A stretch of 64,000 bases of DNA, from contig NZ_OZ026451.1 in the NCBI RefSeq assembly GCF_964019545.1, positions 1,483,001 through 1,547,000 on the forward strand, written 5' to 3'. The notes under the pieces were generated by a model that saw only the letters and a list, made by a program, of their open reading frames with translations, made no database searches and was not told the DNA's origin. Shown here one piece after another: positions 26,858 to 37,335 of the stretch; positions within the stretch are counted from its first letter, which is position 1, and each line of letters opens with the position of its first letter. This stretch comes from Rickettsiella endosymbiont of Xylota segnis. GTDB taxonomy: Bacteria; Pseudomonadota; Gammaproteobacteria; Diplorickettsiales; Diplorickettsiaceae. The position numbers were made by a program, and so were the translations under genes.

Positions 26858-26944
26858 TGGTACCGAGAGTGGGACTCGAACCCACACGATGTCACCATCA
26901 CCGGATTTTGAGTCCGGCGCGTCTACCAATTCCGCCATCCCGGC
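26858..26944 (-). tRNA. tRNA-Leu (anticodon CAA)
   Basis: The minus strand gives acceptor 5' GCCGGGA paired with 3' TCTCGGT, a D-arm GGAATTGGTAGACGC, an anticodon stem CCGGA/TCCGG with loop CTCAAAA (anticodon CAA), a long variable arm typical of class II tRNAs and a GGTTCGAGTCC T-arm. The CCA end is encoded (26858-26860). It reads UUG codons. Confidence 0.95.
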
Positions 26945-27159
26945 AATACCCGCCTAAGTATAACAAAGTATTTTTTAGGATCAATCTTAATCATTAGTCT
27001 GAAAAATTATGATCTTGCAATCAAAATCTCAATCACTTATTGTTTTCTATCAAATTTTTAGTATATGGCGTTAGGGCGTTGCATAATAACGTTAACTTGA
27101 TCTTTTAAAAAAAGCTATCAACAATAAGGTCATGAGGAACATGATCTATGAGGTAAATA

Positions 27160-28497
27160 ATGTACAATAATGAAGCGATAATGCCACAAGATGTGTCACA
27201 CTCATTAACTACTAAAAAACAACTACTCCTCGCTTCTGTTATTTGTATACTTGCTGCCATGTTCTATATGTATGAGTATACTTTGCAAGTATCTCCTGCA
27301 GTTATGACTAACGAATTGATGCATGATTTAGGTCTTAATGCAGCAAGCTTAGGTACTGTGGCTGCTTTTTACTACTATTCTTACACGCCCATGCAATTAC
27401 CCGCCGGTCTACTCTTTGATCGCTTTGGTCCACGGCGTTTAATAACCTTAGCTATTTTAATATGCGCTCTAGGGGCATTTCTGTTTGGTATAACACCAAA
27501 TGCAGTTATGGCTTCGTTTGGTAGGTTATTAATGGGCATAGGATCTTCTTTTTCGTTTATTGGTGCTTTACTCCTTGTTTCACGTTGGTTCCCTCCTCAA
27601 TATTTTGCTTTACTTACCGGGCTCGTTCAGTTGATGAGCTCAGTTGGAGCAATCGCTGGGCAAGTTCCTTTAGTATCGGCTATTAATCACTGGGGTTGGC
27701 GATCAACTCTTGTCTCTTTAGCTATCGTTGGTTGTTTATTGGCGCTGCTAGTATGGATGGTGGTAAGAGATAGCCCAGAATCTGTTTCAAAAGGGCATAA
27801 ATTTCAATCCCCACCTAAAAAAAGTGAATTGAAACGGCTACAACAAGTATGTAGCAATAAACAAACTTGGCTAATTGCCTTGTATTCATTTTCTATATGG
27901 GCTCCTGTTACTGCATTTGCTGCTTTGTGGGGCATACCTTTTCTTGTAGCCAGTTATAGTCTTACTACAGCAGCTGCTTCAGAAGCGAGCGCAATGATTT
28001 GGCTAGGTATCGGCTTAGGTAGTCCCTTAGCGGGTTGGTTCTCAGACAAAATCAATTCGCGATCCAAACCACTCAGTTTTTCTGCTCTATTGGGGATAAT
28101 TAGTCTCACTATTATTATATATTCCCCTCCTTTACCGTTACCTTGGTTATACTTTATTTTATTTATCTTTGGTTTAGCTGCATCAGGACAATCATTAGCC
28201 TTTGGAGTTGTCAAAGACAACAATACTTCTTGTGTAGTCGGCACAGCTATTGGGTTTAATAATATGGCTGTTGTCGCGGGAGGAGCTTTGTTTCAACCCT
28301 TAATAGGAGTTTTGCTTTATGTCAATTGGAGGGGCATTATGCATAATGGCACCCCTTTTTATGGTATAGTAGATTATCAGAAAGCGCTTTTTGTATTACC
28401 TTTATGTTATATCATTGCATTTTTTGTAAGTCATTTTTTGCTTCGAGAAACTTATTGCAGACCACAATATTCCAATGAAACAGCTAGTGCAATTTAA
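27160..28497 (+). CDS. MFS transporter, first of a tandem pair
   Basis: Twelve-helix major facilitator protein of the inner membrane, 445 residues. The MFS signature between helices 2 and 3 is [13 protein letters not shown], and the central cytoplasmic loop lies near RDSPES. The substrate cannot be told from sequence. GAGG lies 7 bases before ATG 27160. The next gene, 35 bp downstream, is a close paralogue with long identical stretches, so the pair arose by tandem duplication. Family members of this type are common in Legionella and Coxiella, generally unassigned. Confidence 0.9.
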   Translation: MYNNEAIMPQDVSHSLTTKKQLLLASVICILAAMFYMYEYTLQVSPAVMTNELMHDLGLNAASLGTVAAFYYYSYTPMQLPAGLLFDRFGPRRLITLAILICALGAFLFGITPNAVMASFGRLLMGIGSSFSFIGALLLVSRWFPPQYFALLTGLVQLMSSVGAIAGQVPLVSAINHWGWRSTLVSLAIVGCLLALLVWMVVRDSPESVSKGHKFQSPPKKSELKRLQQVCSNKQTWLIALYSFSIWAPVTAFAALWGIPFLVASYSLTTAAASEASAMIWLGIGLGSPLAGWFSDKINSRSKPLSFSALLGIISLTIIIYSPPLPLPWLYFILFIFGLAASGQSLAFGVVKDNNTSCVVGTAIGFNNMAVVAGGALFQPLIGVLLYVNWRGIMHNGTPFYGIVDYQKALFVLPLCYIIAFFVSHFLLRETYCRPQYSNETASAI

Positions 28498-28532
28498 GTT
28501 TTTTATTAGCATTGCTACTGTAATCAAATCTT

Positions 28533-29846
28533 ATGTCTGAAAATAAAAATAACGATTTACCCTCACTTTCTTTACCAAAACAAAAACCTACTTTACTTGC
28601 TGCCATTATCTGTATTCTTGCCTCCTGTTTTTATATGTACGAATTTATATTGCAAGTTTCACCTGCAGTAATGACCAATCAATTAATTAATGACTTAGGG
28701 CTCAATGCTATTACCTTAGGAACAATGGCGGCTTTTTATTATTATTCTTATACCCCGATGCAACTGCCAGCAGGATTTTTATTTGATCGGTTTGGTCCTC
28801 GACGCTTATTAACTATTGCAGTTCTAACCTGTGCTGCAGGTGCTTTTTTATTTGGGTCAACCAACAATATAACCACCGCTTCCATGGGCCGATTTATGAT
28901 GGGAATGGGTTCCGCTTTTGCGTTCATAGGCACTTTAGTCCTTATATCGCGCTGGTTTCCTTCGCGTTATTTTGCTTTTTTAACAGGTTTAGTCGAATTA
29001 ATGAGCTGTATAGGGGCAATTGTTGGCGAAACCCCATTAACTATTGCCGTAGGCCATTGGGGGTGGCGACTAACTATCATTTTTATAGGTGTAATAGGTG
29101 TTATTTTAGCCTTATTAATTTGGCTGATAGTTAGAGACAGTCCAGAAGTTGTTTTGAAAGGTCACAAATTTCAGTCCACTTCAAAAAAAAGCTTACTAAA
29201 AAGTTTTCATCAGGTAGCATCTAATAGTCAAACTTGGGCCATAGCGTTATATTCTTTTATGGTATGGGCACCTATTACTGCTTTTGCTGCATTATGGGGC
29301 GTACCTTTTCTAGTTGTAGCATACGGTATTAGCACTAAAGCAGCTTCTACCGCTTGCACTATGATTTGGTTGGCTATCGGAATAGGCTGCCCATTATTAG
29401 GCTGGTGGTCAGATAGAGTAAACTTACGTGGGATGCCTTTAAAGTTTGCAGCGAGCTTAGGTCTAGTTGGTTTAATACCAGTTATTTATATTCCACACCT
29501 TCCCTTATTTTGGCTTTATATTTGTTTATTCTTATTTGGTCTTGCAGCTTCGGGACAATCACTCGCATTCGGAGTTGTTAAAGATAATAATCACTCTAGT
29601 GTAGCAGGAACAGCAATGGGGATTAATAACATGGCCACGGTTGCAGGAGGAGCTTTATTTCAACCAGTGATTGGTATACTTTTACATTTAAACTGGAATG
29701 GAACCTATTATAATGGTAGTCCTTTTTATAGCGTCGAAAATTACCGAAAAGCCTTAATCATATTGCCTTTCTGTTACCTGATAGCCTTATTAGTTGGAAA
29801 GTTCCTAATACGAGAAACCCATTGCCAACAACAACCCGATGTCTAA
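28533..29846 (+). CDS. MFS transporter, second of a tandem pair
   Basis: A 437-residue paralogue of the upstream gene, sharing [39 protein letters not shown] and GVVKDNN almost unchanged. The termini and periplasmic loops diverge most, which may reflect a different substrate. No clear ribosome site precedes ATG 28533, so translation may be coupled to the first gene. Its last codons overlap the rlmE start by 8 bp. Confidence 0.9.
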   Translation: MSENKNNDLPSLSLPKQKPTLLAAIICILASCFYMYEFILQVSPAVMTNQLINDLGLNAITLGTMAAFYYYSYTPMQLPAGFLFDRFGPRRLLTIAVLTCAAGAFLFGSTNNITTASMGRFMMGMGSAFAFIGTLVLISRWFPSRYFAFLTGLVELMSCIGAIVGETPLTIAVGHWGWRLTIIFIGVIGVILALLIWLIVRDSPEVVLKGHKFQSTSKKSLLKSFHQVASNSQTWAIALYSFMVWAPITAFAALWGVPFLVVAYGISTKAASTACTMIWLAIGIGCPLLGWWSDRVNLRGMPLKFAASLGLVGLIPVIYIPHLPLFWLYICLFLFGLAASGQSLAFGVVKDNNHSSVAGTAMGINNMATVAGGALFQPVIGILLHLNWNGTYYNGSPFYSVENYRKALIILPFCYLIALLVGKFLIRETHCQQQPDV

Positions 29847-30465
29847 GAGTAAAAGTAGTCCGCGCTGGTTAAAACAGCATTTTAACGACCCCTATGTAAA
29901 ACGGGCACAAAAAGAAGGGTTGCGCTCGCGCTCGGCTTATAAATTGTTAGAGATTCAAGAGAAAACTAAGCTAATTAAGCCAGGTATGACTATCGTTGAC
30001 CTTGGAGCGGCGCCTGGAGGATGGTCTCAAATTGTCTCTGGAATAGTTGGAATCACAGGAAAAGTTTATGCCTTGGATATTTTGCCAATGGATGCTTTGA
30101 GCCATGTGGAATTCCTCCAAGGGGATTTTCGAGAAGAATCTGTTATGCAACATTTCTTACAACGTGTACAATTAAAGCCTATAGACCTTGTAATTTCTGA
30201 TATGGCCCCCAATTTTAGTGGAATGCGTAGTGTTGACCAACCCAGATCCATTTATTTAGCGGAATTAGCCTTAGATTTTGCTCAGAAAGTACTAAAACCA
30301 AAAGGCTGCTTTGTAGTAAAAACTTTTCAAGGAGAAGGATTTGAAGTTTTTTTAAAAAACTTAAGAAGCTTATTTACAAAAGTTACTATTCGAAAACCTT
30401 CCGCTTCCAGAGGAAGCTCTGCTGAGGTTTATTTGGTTGCTATGGGGTATCATAAGGGAAAATAA
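29839..30465 (+). CDS. rlmE: 23S rRNA (uridine-2'-O-)-methyltransferase RlmE (FtsJ)
   Basis: Methylates U2552 (E. coli numbering) of 23S rRNA late in 50S assembly. The SAM site [11 protein letters not shown], the central SDMAPNFSG and the KTFQGEGFE segment match the family, including the K-D-K-E catalytic set. Its 208 residues are normal. It precedes ftsH, as in E. coli, but its start overlaps an MFS transporter gene and a 216-bp gap containing a repeat separates it from ftsH. Confidence 0.96.
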   Translation: MSKSKSSPRWLKQHFNDPYVKRAQKEGLRSRSAYKLLEIQEKTKLIKPGMTIVDLGAAPGGWSQIVSGIVGITGKVYALDILPMDALSHVEFLQGDFREESVMQHFLQRVQLKPIDLVISDMAPNFSGMRSVDQPRSIYLAELALDFAQKVLKPKGCFVVKTFQGEGFEVFLKNLRSLFTKVTIRKPSASRGSSAEVYLVAMGYHKGK

Positions 30466-30475
30466 ACATTGGATT

Positions 30476-30574
30476 TATACTCACCCTAATGGGATTTTTA
30501 ACCAATGCCACGAGGAGCGATTGCAAGGCCAGCGGTTACACAGAAAATTCTAGTACGATAGTACGAAGAATATA
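30476..30574 (+). repeat. Dispersed TATACTC/GAGTATA element, copy C
   Basis: Starts TATACTCACC and ends GAAGAATATA. The interior GAGGAGCGATTGCAAGGCCAGCGGTTACACAGAAAATTC aligns loosely with copies A and E; it is the most diverged member. It lies between rlmE and ftsH. Confidence 0.55.
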
Positions 30575-30642
30575 TTTAGTTATTCCTCTTTTGGTAACGC
30601 ACTGAAAAAGAGCTTAAAATAATCGAAACACAAAATTTAGTA

Positions 30643-30648
30643 TATAAT
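30643..30648 (+). promoter_or_regulatory. Putative -10 box for ftsH
   Basis: A perfect TATAAT lies 34 bp before the TTG start of ftsH. No good -35 hexamer sits 16-18 bp upstream, and no clear sigma-32 heat-shock pattern was found, although ftsH is a heat-shock gene in E. coli. Confidence 0.4.
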
Positions 30649-30681
30649 GCCCTCTTTGTGAGAAATGCGAGGTAGTCTAGC

Positions 30682-32607
30682 TTGAACGACATGCTGAAAA
30701 ATCTATTTTTATGGCTCATTATTGCTGTCATACTTATCTCGGTATTTAACAATCTCGAACCTCGCAATAACGGTGGCGAACGCTTAACGTATTCTGAGTT
30801 TTTGAAAGACGTTCAACAAGGGAATGTGCAGTCTGTAACGATACAAAGCAACCAAGTTATAAAAGGCCAGTTACAGGGTGAAAAATCTTTCACGAGCTAT
30901 ATGCCTATTCCGGATCAATATTTACTTCCTGAGTTATTGAAAAATAAGGTTAATGTAAAAGGAGAACCACCGCAGCAGGAAAGCTTCTTGATGCGTATTT
31001 TTATTAATTGGTTCCCTATGCTATTGCTCATCGGGGTATGGATATTTTTTATGCGCCAAATGGGGGGTGCGGGTGGAAAGGGCGCGTTATCTTTTGGTCG
31101 CAGCCGAGCTCGTTTATTAGGTGAAGACCAAGTTAAAGTTACTTTTGCCGATGTGGCTGGCGCTGAAGAAGCGAAAGAAGAAGTCAGTGAATTAGTTGAA
31201 TTTTTAAAAGACCCCGCTAAATTTCAAAAGTTAGGGGGGAAAATCCCACGCGGCGTTTTATTAATGGGTCCTCCTGGGACTGGTAAAACACTTTTAGCTC
31301 GAGCTGTTGCTGGCGAAGCAAAAGTCCCTTTTTTCACGATTTCTGGTTCTGATTTTGTTGAAATGTTTGTAGGTGTAGGTGCATCTCGCGTAAGAGATAT
31401 GTTTGAGCAAGCCAAAAAACAAGCTCCCTGTATTATTTTTATTGACGAAATCGACGCTGTCGGTCGTCATCGTGGTGCCGGTCTAGGTGGCGGACATGAC
31501 GAACGCGAACAGACATTGAATCAATTATTGGTTGAAATGGACGGCTTTGAAGGTAATGAAGGTGTTATTGTTATGGCTGCCACTAATCGTCCCGACGTTT
31601 TAGATCCAGCCTTATTACGACCTGGCCGATTTGATCGACAAGTTATTGTTGGCCTACCTGATATACGTGGCCGTGAACAAATTCTAAAAGTCCATCTTAG
31701 AAAAGTTCCTTACGGAAAAGATGTGAAACCAGTGATTATAGCCAGAGGCACGCCTGGATTCTCGGGAGCAGATCTAGCTAATTTAGTCAATGAAGCTGCT
31801 TTATTTGCCGCACGTGAAAATAAATCTACTGTGGATATGGTTGACCTAGAAAAAGCCAAAGATAAAGTCATGATGGGCAGTGAAAGACGTTCCATGGTGA
31901 TGAATGAGAAAGAAAAAAAACTAACTGCTTACCATGAAGCAGGGCATGCTATTGTAGGACGCTTAGTCCCAGACCATGATCCTGTGTATAAAGTTACTAT
32001 TATTCCACGTGGTAAAGCGTTAGGCGTTACTATGTTCTTGCCAGAAGAAGATCGTTATAGCTATACCAAACAACGCTTAGAAAGCCAGATTGCCAGTTTA
32101 TTTGGGGGGCGCATTGCTGAGTATCTCATTTTTGGGCCAGAACAAATCACCACTGGAGCATCAAACGATATACAACGTGCGACTGAAATTGCCCGGAACA
32201 TGATAACTAAATGGGGCTTATCCGAACGCCTTGGTCCTCTCACTTATAATCAAGAAAATGAAGAAGTATTTTTAGGACACCAAATTACTAAAAACAATAA
32301 ATTCTCAGATGATACTGCACAATTAATTGATGAAGAAAGCCGTAGTATTATTGATCGTAATTACAAGCTTGCAGAAACGTTATTACAAGATAACATTGAA
32401 AAATTACATCTCATGGCAGAAGCCTTGATAAAATATGAAACTATTGATTCAAGTCAAATAAATGACATCATGGAGGGTAAGCCTCCTAGGGAACCCAAAG
32501 GTTGGAGCAATGGGAGTAAAAAAGATACACCCTCTTCTTCTGAGGAAAAATCTCCTTCTCAAAAAGACTCGACAATAACTGACGATCCGGCAGTAGATAG
32601 TCTGTAA
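30682..32607 (+). CDS. ftsH: ATP-dependent zinc metalloprotease FtsH
   Basis: Membrane-anchored AAA+ protease that removes misassembled membrane proteins and short-lived regulators such as LpxC. Two N-terminal membrane helices flank a periplasmic domain, followed by Walker A GPPGTGKT, Walker B IIFIDEID, the second region of homology around [17 protein letters not shown] and the zinc site HEAGH. Length 641. The TTG at 30682 has GAGG 9 bases upstream and is kept; ATG 30691 would begin at MLKNLFLW like E. coli FtsH but is badly spaced from that site. glmM follows directly; folP, usually between them, is missing. Confidence 0.95.
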   Translation: MNDMLKNLFLWLIIAVILISVFNNLEPRNNGGERLTYSEFLKDVQQGNVQSVTIQSNQVIKGQLQGEKSFTSYMPIPDQYLLPELLKNKVNVKGEPPQQESFLMRIFINWFPMLLLIGVWIFFMRQMGGAGGKGALSFGRSRARLLGEDQVKVTFADVAGAEEAKEEVSELVEFLKDPAKFQKLGGKIPRGVLLMGPPGTGKTLLARAVAGEAKVPFFTISGSDFVEMFVGVGASRVRDMFEQAKKQAPCIIFIDEIDAVGRHRGAGLGGGHDEREQTLNQLLVEMDGFEGNEGVIVMAATNRPDVLDPALLRPGRFDRQVIVGLPDIRGREQILKVHLRKVPYGKDVKPVIIARGTPGFSGADLANLVNEAALFAARENKSTVDMVDLEKAKDKVMMGSERRSMVMNEKEKKLTAYHEAGHAIVGRLVPDHDPVYKVTIIPRGKALGVTMFLPEEDRYSYTKQRLESQIASLFGGRIAEYLIFGPEQITTGASNDIQRATEIARNMITKWGLSERLGPLTYNQENEEVFLGHQITKNNKFSDDTAQLIDEESRSIIDRNYKLAETLLQDNIEKLHLMAEALIKYETIDSSQINDIMEGKPPREPKGWSNGSKKDTPSSSEEKSPSQKDSTITDDPAVDSL

Positions 32608-32633
32608 TTGATCGAATTATTCTTGGATTCATC

Positions 32634-33980
32634 ATGATTAAAACCCGCAAATATTTTGGGACAGATGGTATTCGCGGAAAGGTAGGTGAAAATCCTATTA
32701 CACCAGAATTTGTACTAAAACTAGGTTGGGCTGTAGGAAAGGTTTTAGCTAATGGTCGAAATAAAGTTTTGATTGGCAAGGATACACGTATATCTGGTTA
32801 CATGCTTGAATCAGCTCTAGAAGCTGGTTTATCTGCAGCAGGAGTCGATGTACATCTTCTAGGCCCTATCCCAACTCCTGCTATTGCTTTTTTGACTACT
32901 GATTTAGATGCACAAGCAGGTATAGTAATCAGCGCTTCTCACAATCCTTATTATGATAATGGAATTAAATTCTTTTCTCATGATGGAAGTAAATTAGCTG
33001 ATAACATTGAGCTACAAATCGAAAATCACCTTAATCAAACTATCCATACAGTTGATTCTGCCAAATTAGGCAAAGCAATTCGAGTAGAAGATGCTAAAGC
33101 ACGCTATGTTAATTTTTGCAAATCAACAGTTCCAAAATCATTTCAATTAAACGGTTTAAAAATCATTCTCGATTGTGCTAATGGAGCCACTTATCATATT
33201 GCACCGGCATTATTTTCTGAATTAGGTGCGGATTTAACATTACTAGGTACAAAACCAAATGGTTTAAACATTAATAAAGACTGTGGCTCTACCCATTTAG
33301 ATTTTTTACAAAAAAAGGTTTTATCCGAGAAAGCAGACTTGGGTATTGCATTTGACGGGGATGGTGATCGAGTATTAATGGTAGATAATTTGGGTGAAAT
33401 TGTTGATGGGGATGAGTTACTATTTCTATTAACCCAACATGGTGTTAAAAAAGGTCACATTAAAGGTGGTATTGTAGGTACCGCTATGAGTAATCTCGGT
33501 TTAGAATTAGCTATAAAAGAATTAGGCCTCGATTTTATTCGTACCTCAGTAGGCGATAGATATGTTAATGAAGCATTACAAAGCAAAAATTGGCAATTAG
33601 GTGGAGAATCGTCTGGGCATATTATTTCTCGTCGCTTAACTAAAACTGGAGATGGAATCATTATCGCACTGCAAGTGTTAGAGGCTATTCAATCATCGGG
33701 TCTATCATTGCATACTGCCAAAAAAGCAATGAAAAAATTTCCTCAAATATTAATTAACATCCCAGCAGAAAATCCTTTAGCGATGATGAACGACGCAAAT
33801 ATAAAAAAAGCGGTGAAAGAAGCAGAATTTTTATTAAAAGATCGCGGCCGTATATTATTACGACCTTCAGGAACAGAATCTGTAATTCGTGTCATGGTCG
33901 AAGGAAGCGAATTGTCCGAAGTACAAACTATTGCGAATAAATTAGCTGAAATTGTTAAAGTTTCTACAAATAATCTCTGA
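32634..33980 (+). CDS. glmM: Phosphoglucosamine mutase
   Basis: Converts glucosamine 6-phosphate to glucosamine 1-phosphate for UDP-GlcNAc, feeding both peptidoglycan and lipid A. The phospho-serine loop [13 protein letters not shown], the magnesium loop [13 protein letters not shown], the sugar loop GGESSGH and the phosphate loop RPSGTES are intact. Its 448 residues are normal. It is transcribed with ftsH and converges on glmS, which supplies its substrate, with only 12 bp between the stops. Confidence 0.96.
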   Translation: MIKTRKYFGTDGIRGKVGENPITPEFVLKLGWAVGKVLANGRNKVLIGKDTRISGYMLESALEAGLSAAGVDVHLLGPIPTPAIAFLTTDLDAQAGIVISASHNPYYDNGIKFFSHDGSKLADNIELQIENHLNQTIHTVDSAKLGKAIRVEDAKARYVNFCKSTVPKSFQLNGLKIILDCANGATYHIAPALFSELGADLTLLGTKPNGLNINKDCGSTHLDFLQKKVLSEKADLGIAFDGDGDRVLMVDNLGEIVDGDELLFLLTQHGVKKGHIKGGIVGTAMSNLGLELAIKELGLDFIRTSVGDRYVNEALQSKNWQLGGESSGHIISRRLTKTGDGIIIALQVLEAIQSSGLSLHTAKKAMKKFPQILINIPAENPLAMMNDANIKKAVKEAEFLLKDRGRILLRPSGTESVIRVMVEGSELSEVQTIANKLAEIVKVSTNNL

Positions 33981-33992
33981 GGATTAACTTTT

Positions 33993-35825
33993 TTATTCAA
34001 CAGTCACCGATTTTGCTAAATTGCGTGGCTGATCGACATCAGTGCCTTTTAAAATCGCTACATGATAAGCTAAAAGTTGCAATGGAATTGCAAAAATTAG
34101 CGGACTAATCATGTCGCTCGCCTTAGGTAATAAAATACTCTTACTATCAGTCTCATTTATATCCAACTCTTCTTGTACAAACAAAATAAGTTGGCCATTA
34201 CGCGCGCGTACTTCCTGAATATTTGACTTAAGTTTTTCTAGCAAGGCATTGGATGGCACTAAAACAACGACTGGCATATTACTATCGACCAAAGCAAGTG
34301 GTCCATGCTTTAACTCTCCGGCCGGATAAGCTTCAGCTTGAATATAAGAAATCTCCTTCAGTTTGAGAGCCCCTTCTAATGCTACAGGGAAATGAATTCC
34401 TCGAGCAATAAATAAGGCATGTTCTTTATCCACAAATATTTTAGCTAATTTCTTAATAGCTGGATCTAATTTTAATGTTTGTTCTAAAAGTTTAGGTAAG
34501 CTTCTTAATTCCGATAGACAGTTTTCTTCCTGATCCCTGTCCCAGCCATGAGACAAGCCTAAAAAAGAGGTTAATAATAATAAAATGGTTAATTGAGTCG
34601 TAAACGCTTTAGTCGATGCCACACCAATTTCAGGACCCGCTCGGGTTAGCAATACAAAATCAGACTCGCGAACCATAGTACAACCAGGAACATTGCAAAT
34701 CGTTAATGTGGCTGCATAATCTTCAGTTTTTGCTTGTCTTAATGCTTCTAATGTATCTGCGGTTTCTCCCGATTGAGATAAAGCAATAAACAATGTATCT
34801 GGCTGAATAATATGTGGGCGATATCGAAATTCACTGGCAATATCTACCTGGCAAGAAATGCCCACCCACCGCTCTAACCAGTGAGCTGCAATCAAACCTG
34901 CATGATAGCTCGTACCACAAGCGACTATTTGCACATATTTAATATTGGCAAAACGTGATATGGAATTAGAGCCAAAAACTTCATTCCAGACCTCTGGCTG
35001 ATTCACAATACGACCTTCAAGAGCCGCATTAACCGCATTCGGCTGTTCAAAGATCTCCTTTTCCATAAAATGGCGGTATTTTCCTTTACTCACCACATCT
35101 TTAGGCAAATCGATTGAATGCTTAGGACGATGAACTTTCTTACCATGACTGTCATAGAGACTAACTTTTTCAGATGTGATTTCAGCAATATCACCTTCAT
35201 GTAAATAAATAAATTGTTGCGTTACCGGAAGTAAAGCTAAATGATCTGAAGCAATAAAATTTTCGCTATGACCTAGCCCTACCATTAAAGGACTACCTTT
35301 ACGCACGGCTATTAAAGATTGAGGTTCGTTCTGATAGAGAAAAACGACGGCAAAAGCACCTTCTAAACGAGCTACTGTCTTCTGAACCGCGATTAAAAAA
35401 TTATTGTTTTTTTTAAGCTCTTGATTCAGTAAATGGGCCATGATTTCGGTATCGGTCTCAGATTCAAAGGAATAGCCCGCCTTTATCAGTTCTTGCCTTA
35501 AAGGTAAATAATTTTCAATAATGCCATTATGAACTAATGCGATATGGGAACCTGAAATATGGGGATGAGCATTAGATTCACTTGGTTTTCCATGAGTCGC
35601 CCAGCGCGTGTGCGCAATACCAATATTACCTGATAAAAATTCGGGTATTATTGCTTTCTCTAAAGCTTCAACTTTACCCACAGTCCGCCGACGTATTAAG
35701 TGTTGCTTAGAATCCAATATGGCGATTCCAGCCGAATCATAACCACGATATTCTAGCCTTTTCAAACCTTCAATAAGAATAGGAACAATATTACGTTGCG
35801 CTATTCCCGCTACAATTCCACACAT
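33993..35825 (-). CDS. glmS: Glutamine-fructose-6-phosphate aminotransferase
   Basis: First enzyme of hexosamine synthesis: makes glucosamine 6-phosphate from fructose 6-phosphate and glutamine. The N-terminal glutaminase begins with catalytic Cys2 (MCGIVAG), with HTRWATHG following; two SIS isomerase domains contain CGTSYHAG, LSQSGETADT and the C-terminal LAKSVTVE. Its 610 residues are normal. No ribozyme-like leader was recognised in the 170 bp upstream. It is convergent with glmM, and comF is divergent on the other side. Confidence 0.97.
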   Translation of the reverse strand: MCGIVAGIAQRNIVPILIEGLKRLEYRGYDSAGIAILDSKQHLIRRRTVGKVEALEKAIIPEFLSGNIGIAHTRWATHGKPSESNAHPHISGSHIALVHNGIIENYLPLRQELIKAGYSFESETDTEIMAHLLNQELKKNNNFLIAVQKTVARLEGAFAVVFLYQNEPQSLIAVRKGSPLMVGLGHSENFIASDHLALLPVTQQFIYLHEGDIAEITSEKVSLYDSHGKKVHRPKHSIDLPKDVVSKGKYRHFMEKEIFEQPNAVNAALEGRIVNQPEVWNEVFGSNSISRFANIKYVQIVACGTSYHAGLIAAHWLERWVGISCQVDIASEFRYRPHIIQPDTLFIALSQSGETADTLEALRQAKTEDYAATLTICNVPGCTMVRESDFVLLTRAGPEIGVASTKAFTTQLTILLLLTSFLGLSHGWDRDQEENCLSELRSLPKLLEQTLKLDPAIKKLAKIFVDKEHALFIARGIHFPVALEGALKLKEISYIQAEAYPAGELKHGPLALVDSNMPVVVLVPSNALLEKLKSNIQEVRARNGQLILFVQEELDINETDSKSILLPKASDMISPLIFAIPLQLLAYHVAILKGTDVDQPRNLAKSVTVE

Positions 35826-35996
35826 ATTTATACCTTCACAACTTCTTAAACCTTCGCTTGTTAATCAACAAGGAAATTTATATCGTATTGATTCAATCAT
35901 TATAAAAAGGTTTATTATGGATTAACTAAATATTTCTACTAATTCTTATCTTAAAATAGCTTAGATGTTTTAATAGATTAACAAGAATTTTAAATA

Positions 35997-36731
35997 ATGG
36001 ATATCAGCAAATTACTAAAACAAATAAATAAAGGAATCACTCACTGTTTATTTCCTTATCATTGCATTTTATGCCATGATAAAGCCAATAGAGACTTTGA
36101 TTTATGTATTGAGTGTGAAGAACTTTTACCTTGGTTAAAAAATATCTGTATTTATTGCGCTGCACCTTTAATTTTGTCAACACAATCAGTTTGCGGTATT
36201 TGTTTAAAAAAGCCATCTCCTTTTCATAAATTATGTGTTTTTTTTTCTTATTCAGAAACAATAAAAAAATTGATTACTGGTCTTAAGTTTCAGCAACGAT
36301 TAATTTATGCACATATTTTGGGAACTTTAGTAGCTGAAAAAATCTGCTCACAATACCAGAGCCAGGAACTGCCAGATTTAATTATTCCAGTGCCTTTGCA
36401 TAAAAAAAGGCTGTATGAGCGTGGCTTTAATCAAGCGATAGAGTTAGCTCGTCCCATTTCGAAAAAATTAAACATACATATTGATTATAAACGATGTAAG
36501 AGAGTAATAAACACCGCGGCTCAAAGTATACTGCCTGCAAACCAACGCTCAAGTAATATGAAAAATGCGTTTGTCGCACACCAGAGTCTTGCTAACCAGC
36601 ATGTAGCGCTACTCGATGACGTAATGACCACTGGTCATACGCTCATCGAGATGAGTCACGCTTTATACGATGTGGGTGTCAAAAGAATAGATGTATGGTG
36701 TTGTGCCCGCACTTACTTAAACGGGAATTAA
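35997..36731 (+). CDS. comF: ComF family phosphoribosyltransferase-like protein
   Basis: ComF proteins support DNA uptake or processing in competent bacteria; the enzymatic role is unproved. The N-terminal zinc-ribbon cysteines (CILCHDK, CIEC, CIYC, CGIC) and the C-terminal type I PRTase loop VALLDDVMTTGHTL are present, with LYERGFNQA between. Its 244 residues are normal. It stands alone between glmS (divergent) and the RRM gene (convergent). With pilBCD it is one of the few competence-related genes in the window. Confidence 0.9.
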   Translation: MDISKLLKQINKGITHCLFPYHCILCHDKANRDFDLCIECEELLPWLKNICIYCAAPLILSTQSVCGICLKKPSPFHKLCVFFSYSETIKKLITGLKFQQRLIYAHILGTLVAEKICSQYQSQELPDLIIPVPLHKKRLYERGFNQAIELARPISKKLNIHIDYKRCKRVINTAAQSILPANQRSSNMKNAFVAHQSLANQHVALLDDVMTTGHTLIEMSHALYDVGVKRIDVWCCARTYLNGN

Positions 36732-36765
36732 GCCCTACTTCTATTATACTAAAGTATTAAATCTC

Positions 36766-37179
36766 TTAATACTGCTCTTCACGTTGCTCACGACCACGAT
36801 GATAACCACCACCATTGCCGCCGCCAGAACCGCCCATGCCACCGCGTCCGCCACCGCCACCGGTACGTCGTCCGCCGCCGCTAGCACCGCCACCGGTACG
36901 TCGTCCGCCGCCAGTACCACCTGAGCTAGAATCCGGTGGATTAGCTTCGGAAACAGTAATGGTACGTCTTTCGTGGATACTGCCATGTAAAGCTTCTATA
37001 GCTTCTTTCGCTTCTTCAGGTGTAGACATTTCAACAAAACCAAAGCCCTTACTACGGCCACTATGGAAGTCTCGGATAACTTTAACAAAATTTACTGTCC
37101 CAAAAGGGGTAAAAAGCTCTCTTAGTCCATCGTCATCGACGCTATAGCTTAAACCACCCACATACAATCTTTTATTCAC
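36766..37179 (-). CDS. Glycine-rich RRM RNA-binding protein
   Basis: A single RNA recognition motif (residues 3-80) with RNP2 LYVGGL and RNP1 KGFGFVEM, followed by a Gly/Arg-rich tail of about 50 residues. The design is that of small bacterial RRM proteins of the cyanobacterial Rbp and plant GRP type, thought to act as RNA chaperones in cold or stress. The tail contains a perfect DNA duplication encoding GGGRRTGGG twice, and its GC-rich sequence stands out from the AT-rich surroundings. Single gene, 137 residues. Confidence 0.92.
   Translation of the reverse strand: MNKRLYVGGLSYSVDDDGLRELFTPFGTVNFVKVIRDFHSGRSKGFGFVEMSTPEEAKEAIEALHGSIHERRTITVSEANPPDSSSGGTGGGRRTGGGASGGGRRTGGGGGRGGMGGSGGGNGGGYHRGREQREEQY
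36853..36912 (-). repeat. Tandem 27-bp identical repeats in the RRM gene
   Basis: The same 27 bases (beginning ACCGCCACCGGTACGTCGTC on the plus strand) occur at 36853-36879 and 36886-36912, a 33-bp period. They encode repeated Gly-Arg-Arg-Thr-Gly blocks. Being exact, the duplication looks recent and could vary in copy number. Confidence 0.9.
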
Positions 37180-37335
37180 GCAAAACCTCCAAAAGGCTAA
37201 AAAAGGCCACTTCCAAGATATTAATCGTTTCCACGCTTATTAATCTGGCTATGGCAGAGATAAACTAAACGCAATCATAGTAACACAGGACAATCCTCTA
37301 GGGTATATAGGAGGGTAAACTTGGTGTTAAAAACA

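Noticed and set aside
36815-37147. Proline-rich 110-residue frame opposite the RRM gene
   Set aside because: It is the complement of Gly-rich codons; the RRM frame on the minus strand has clear RNP motifs.
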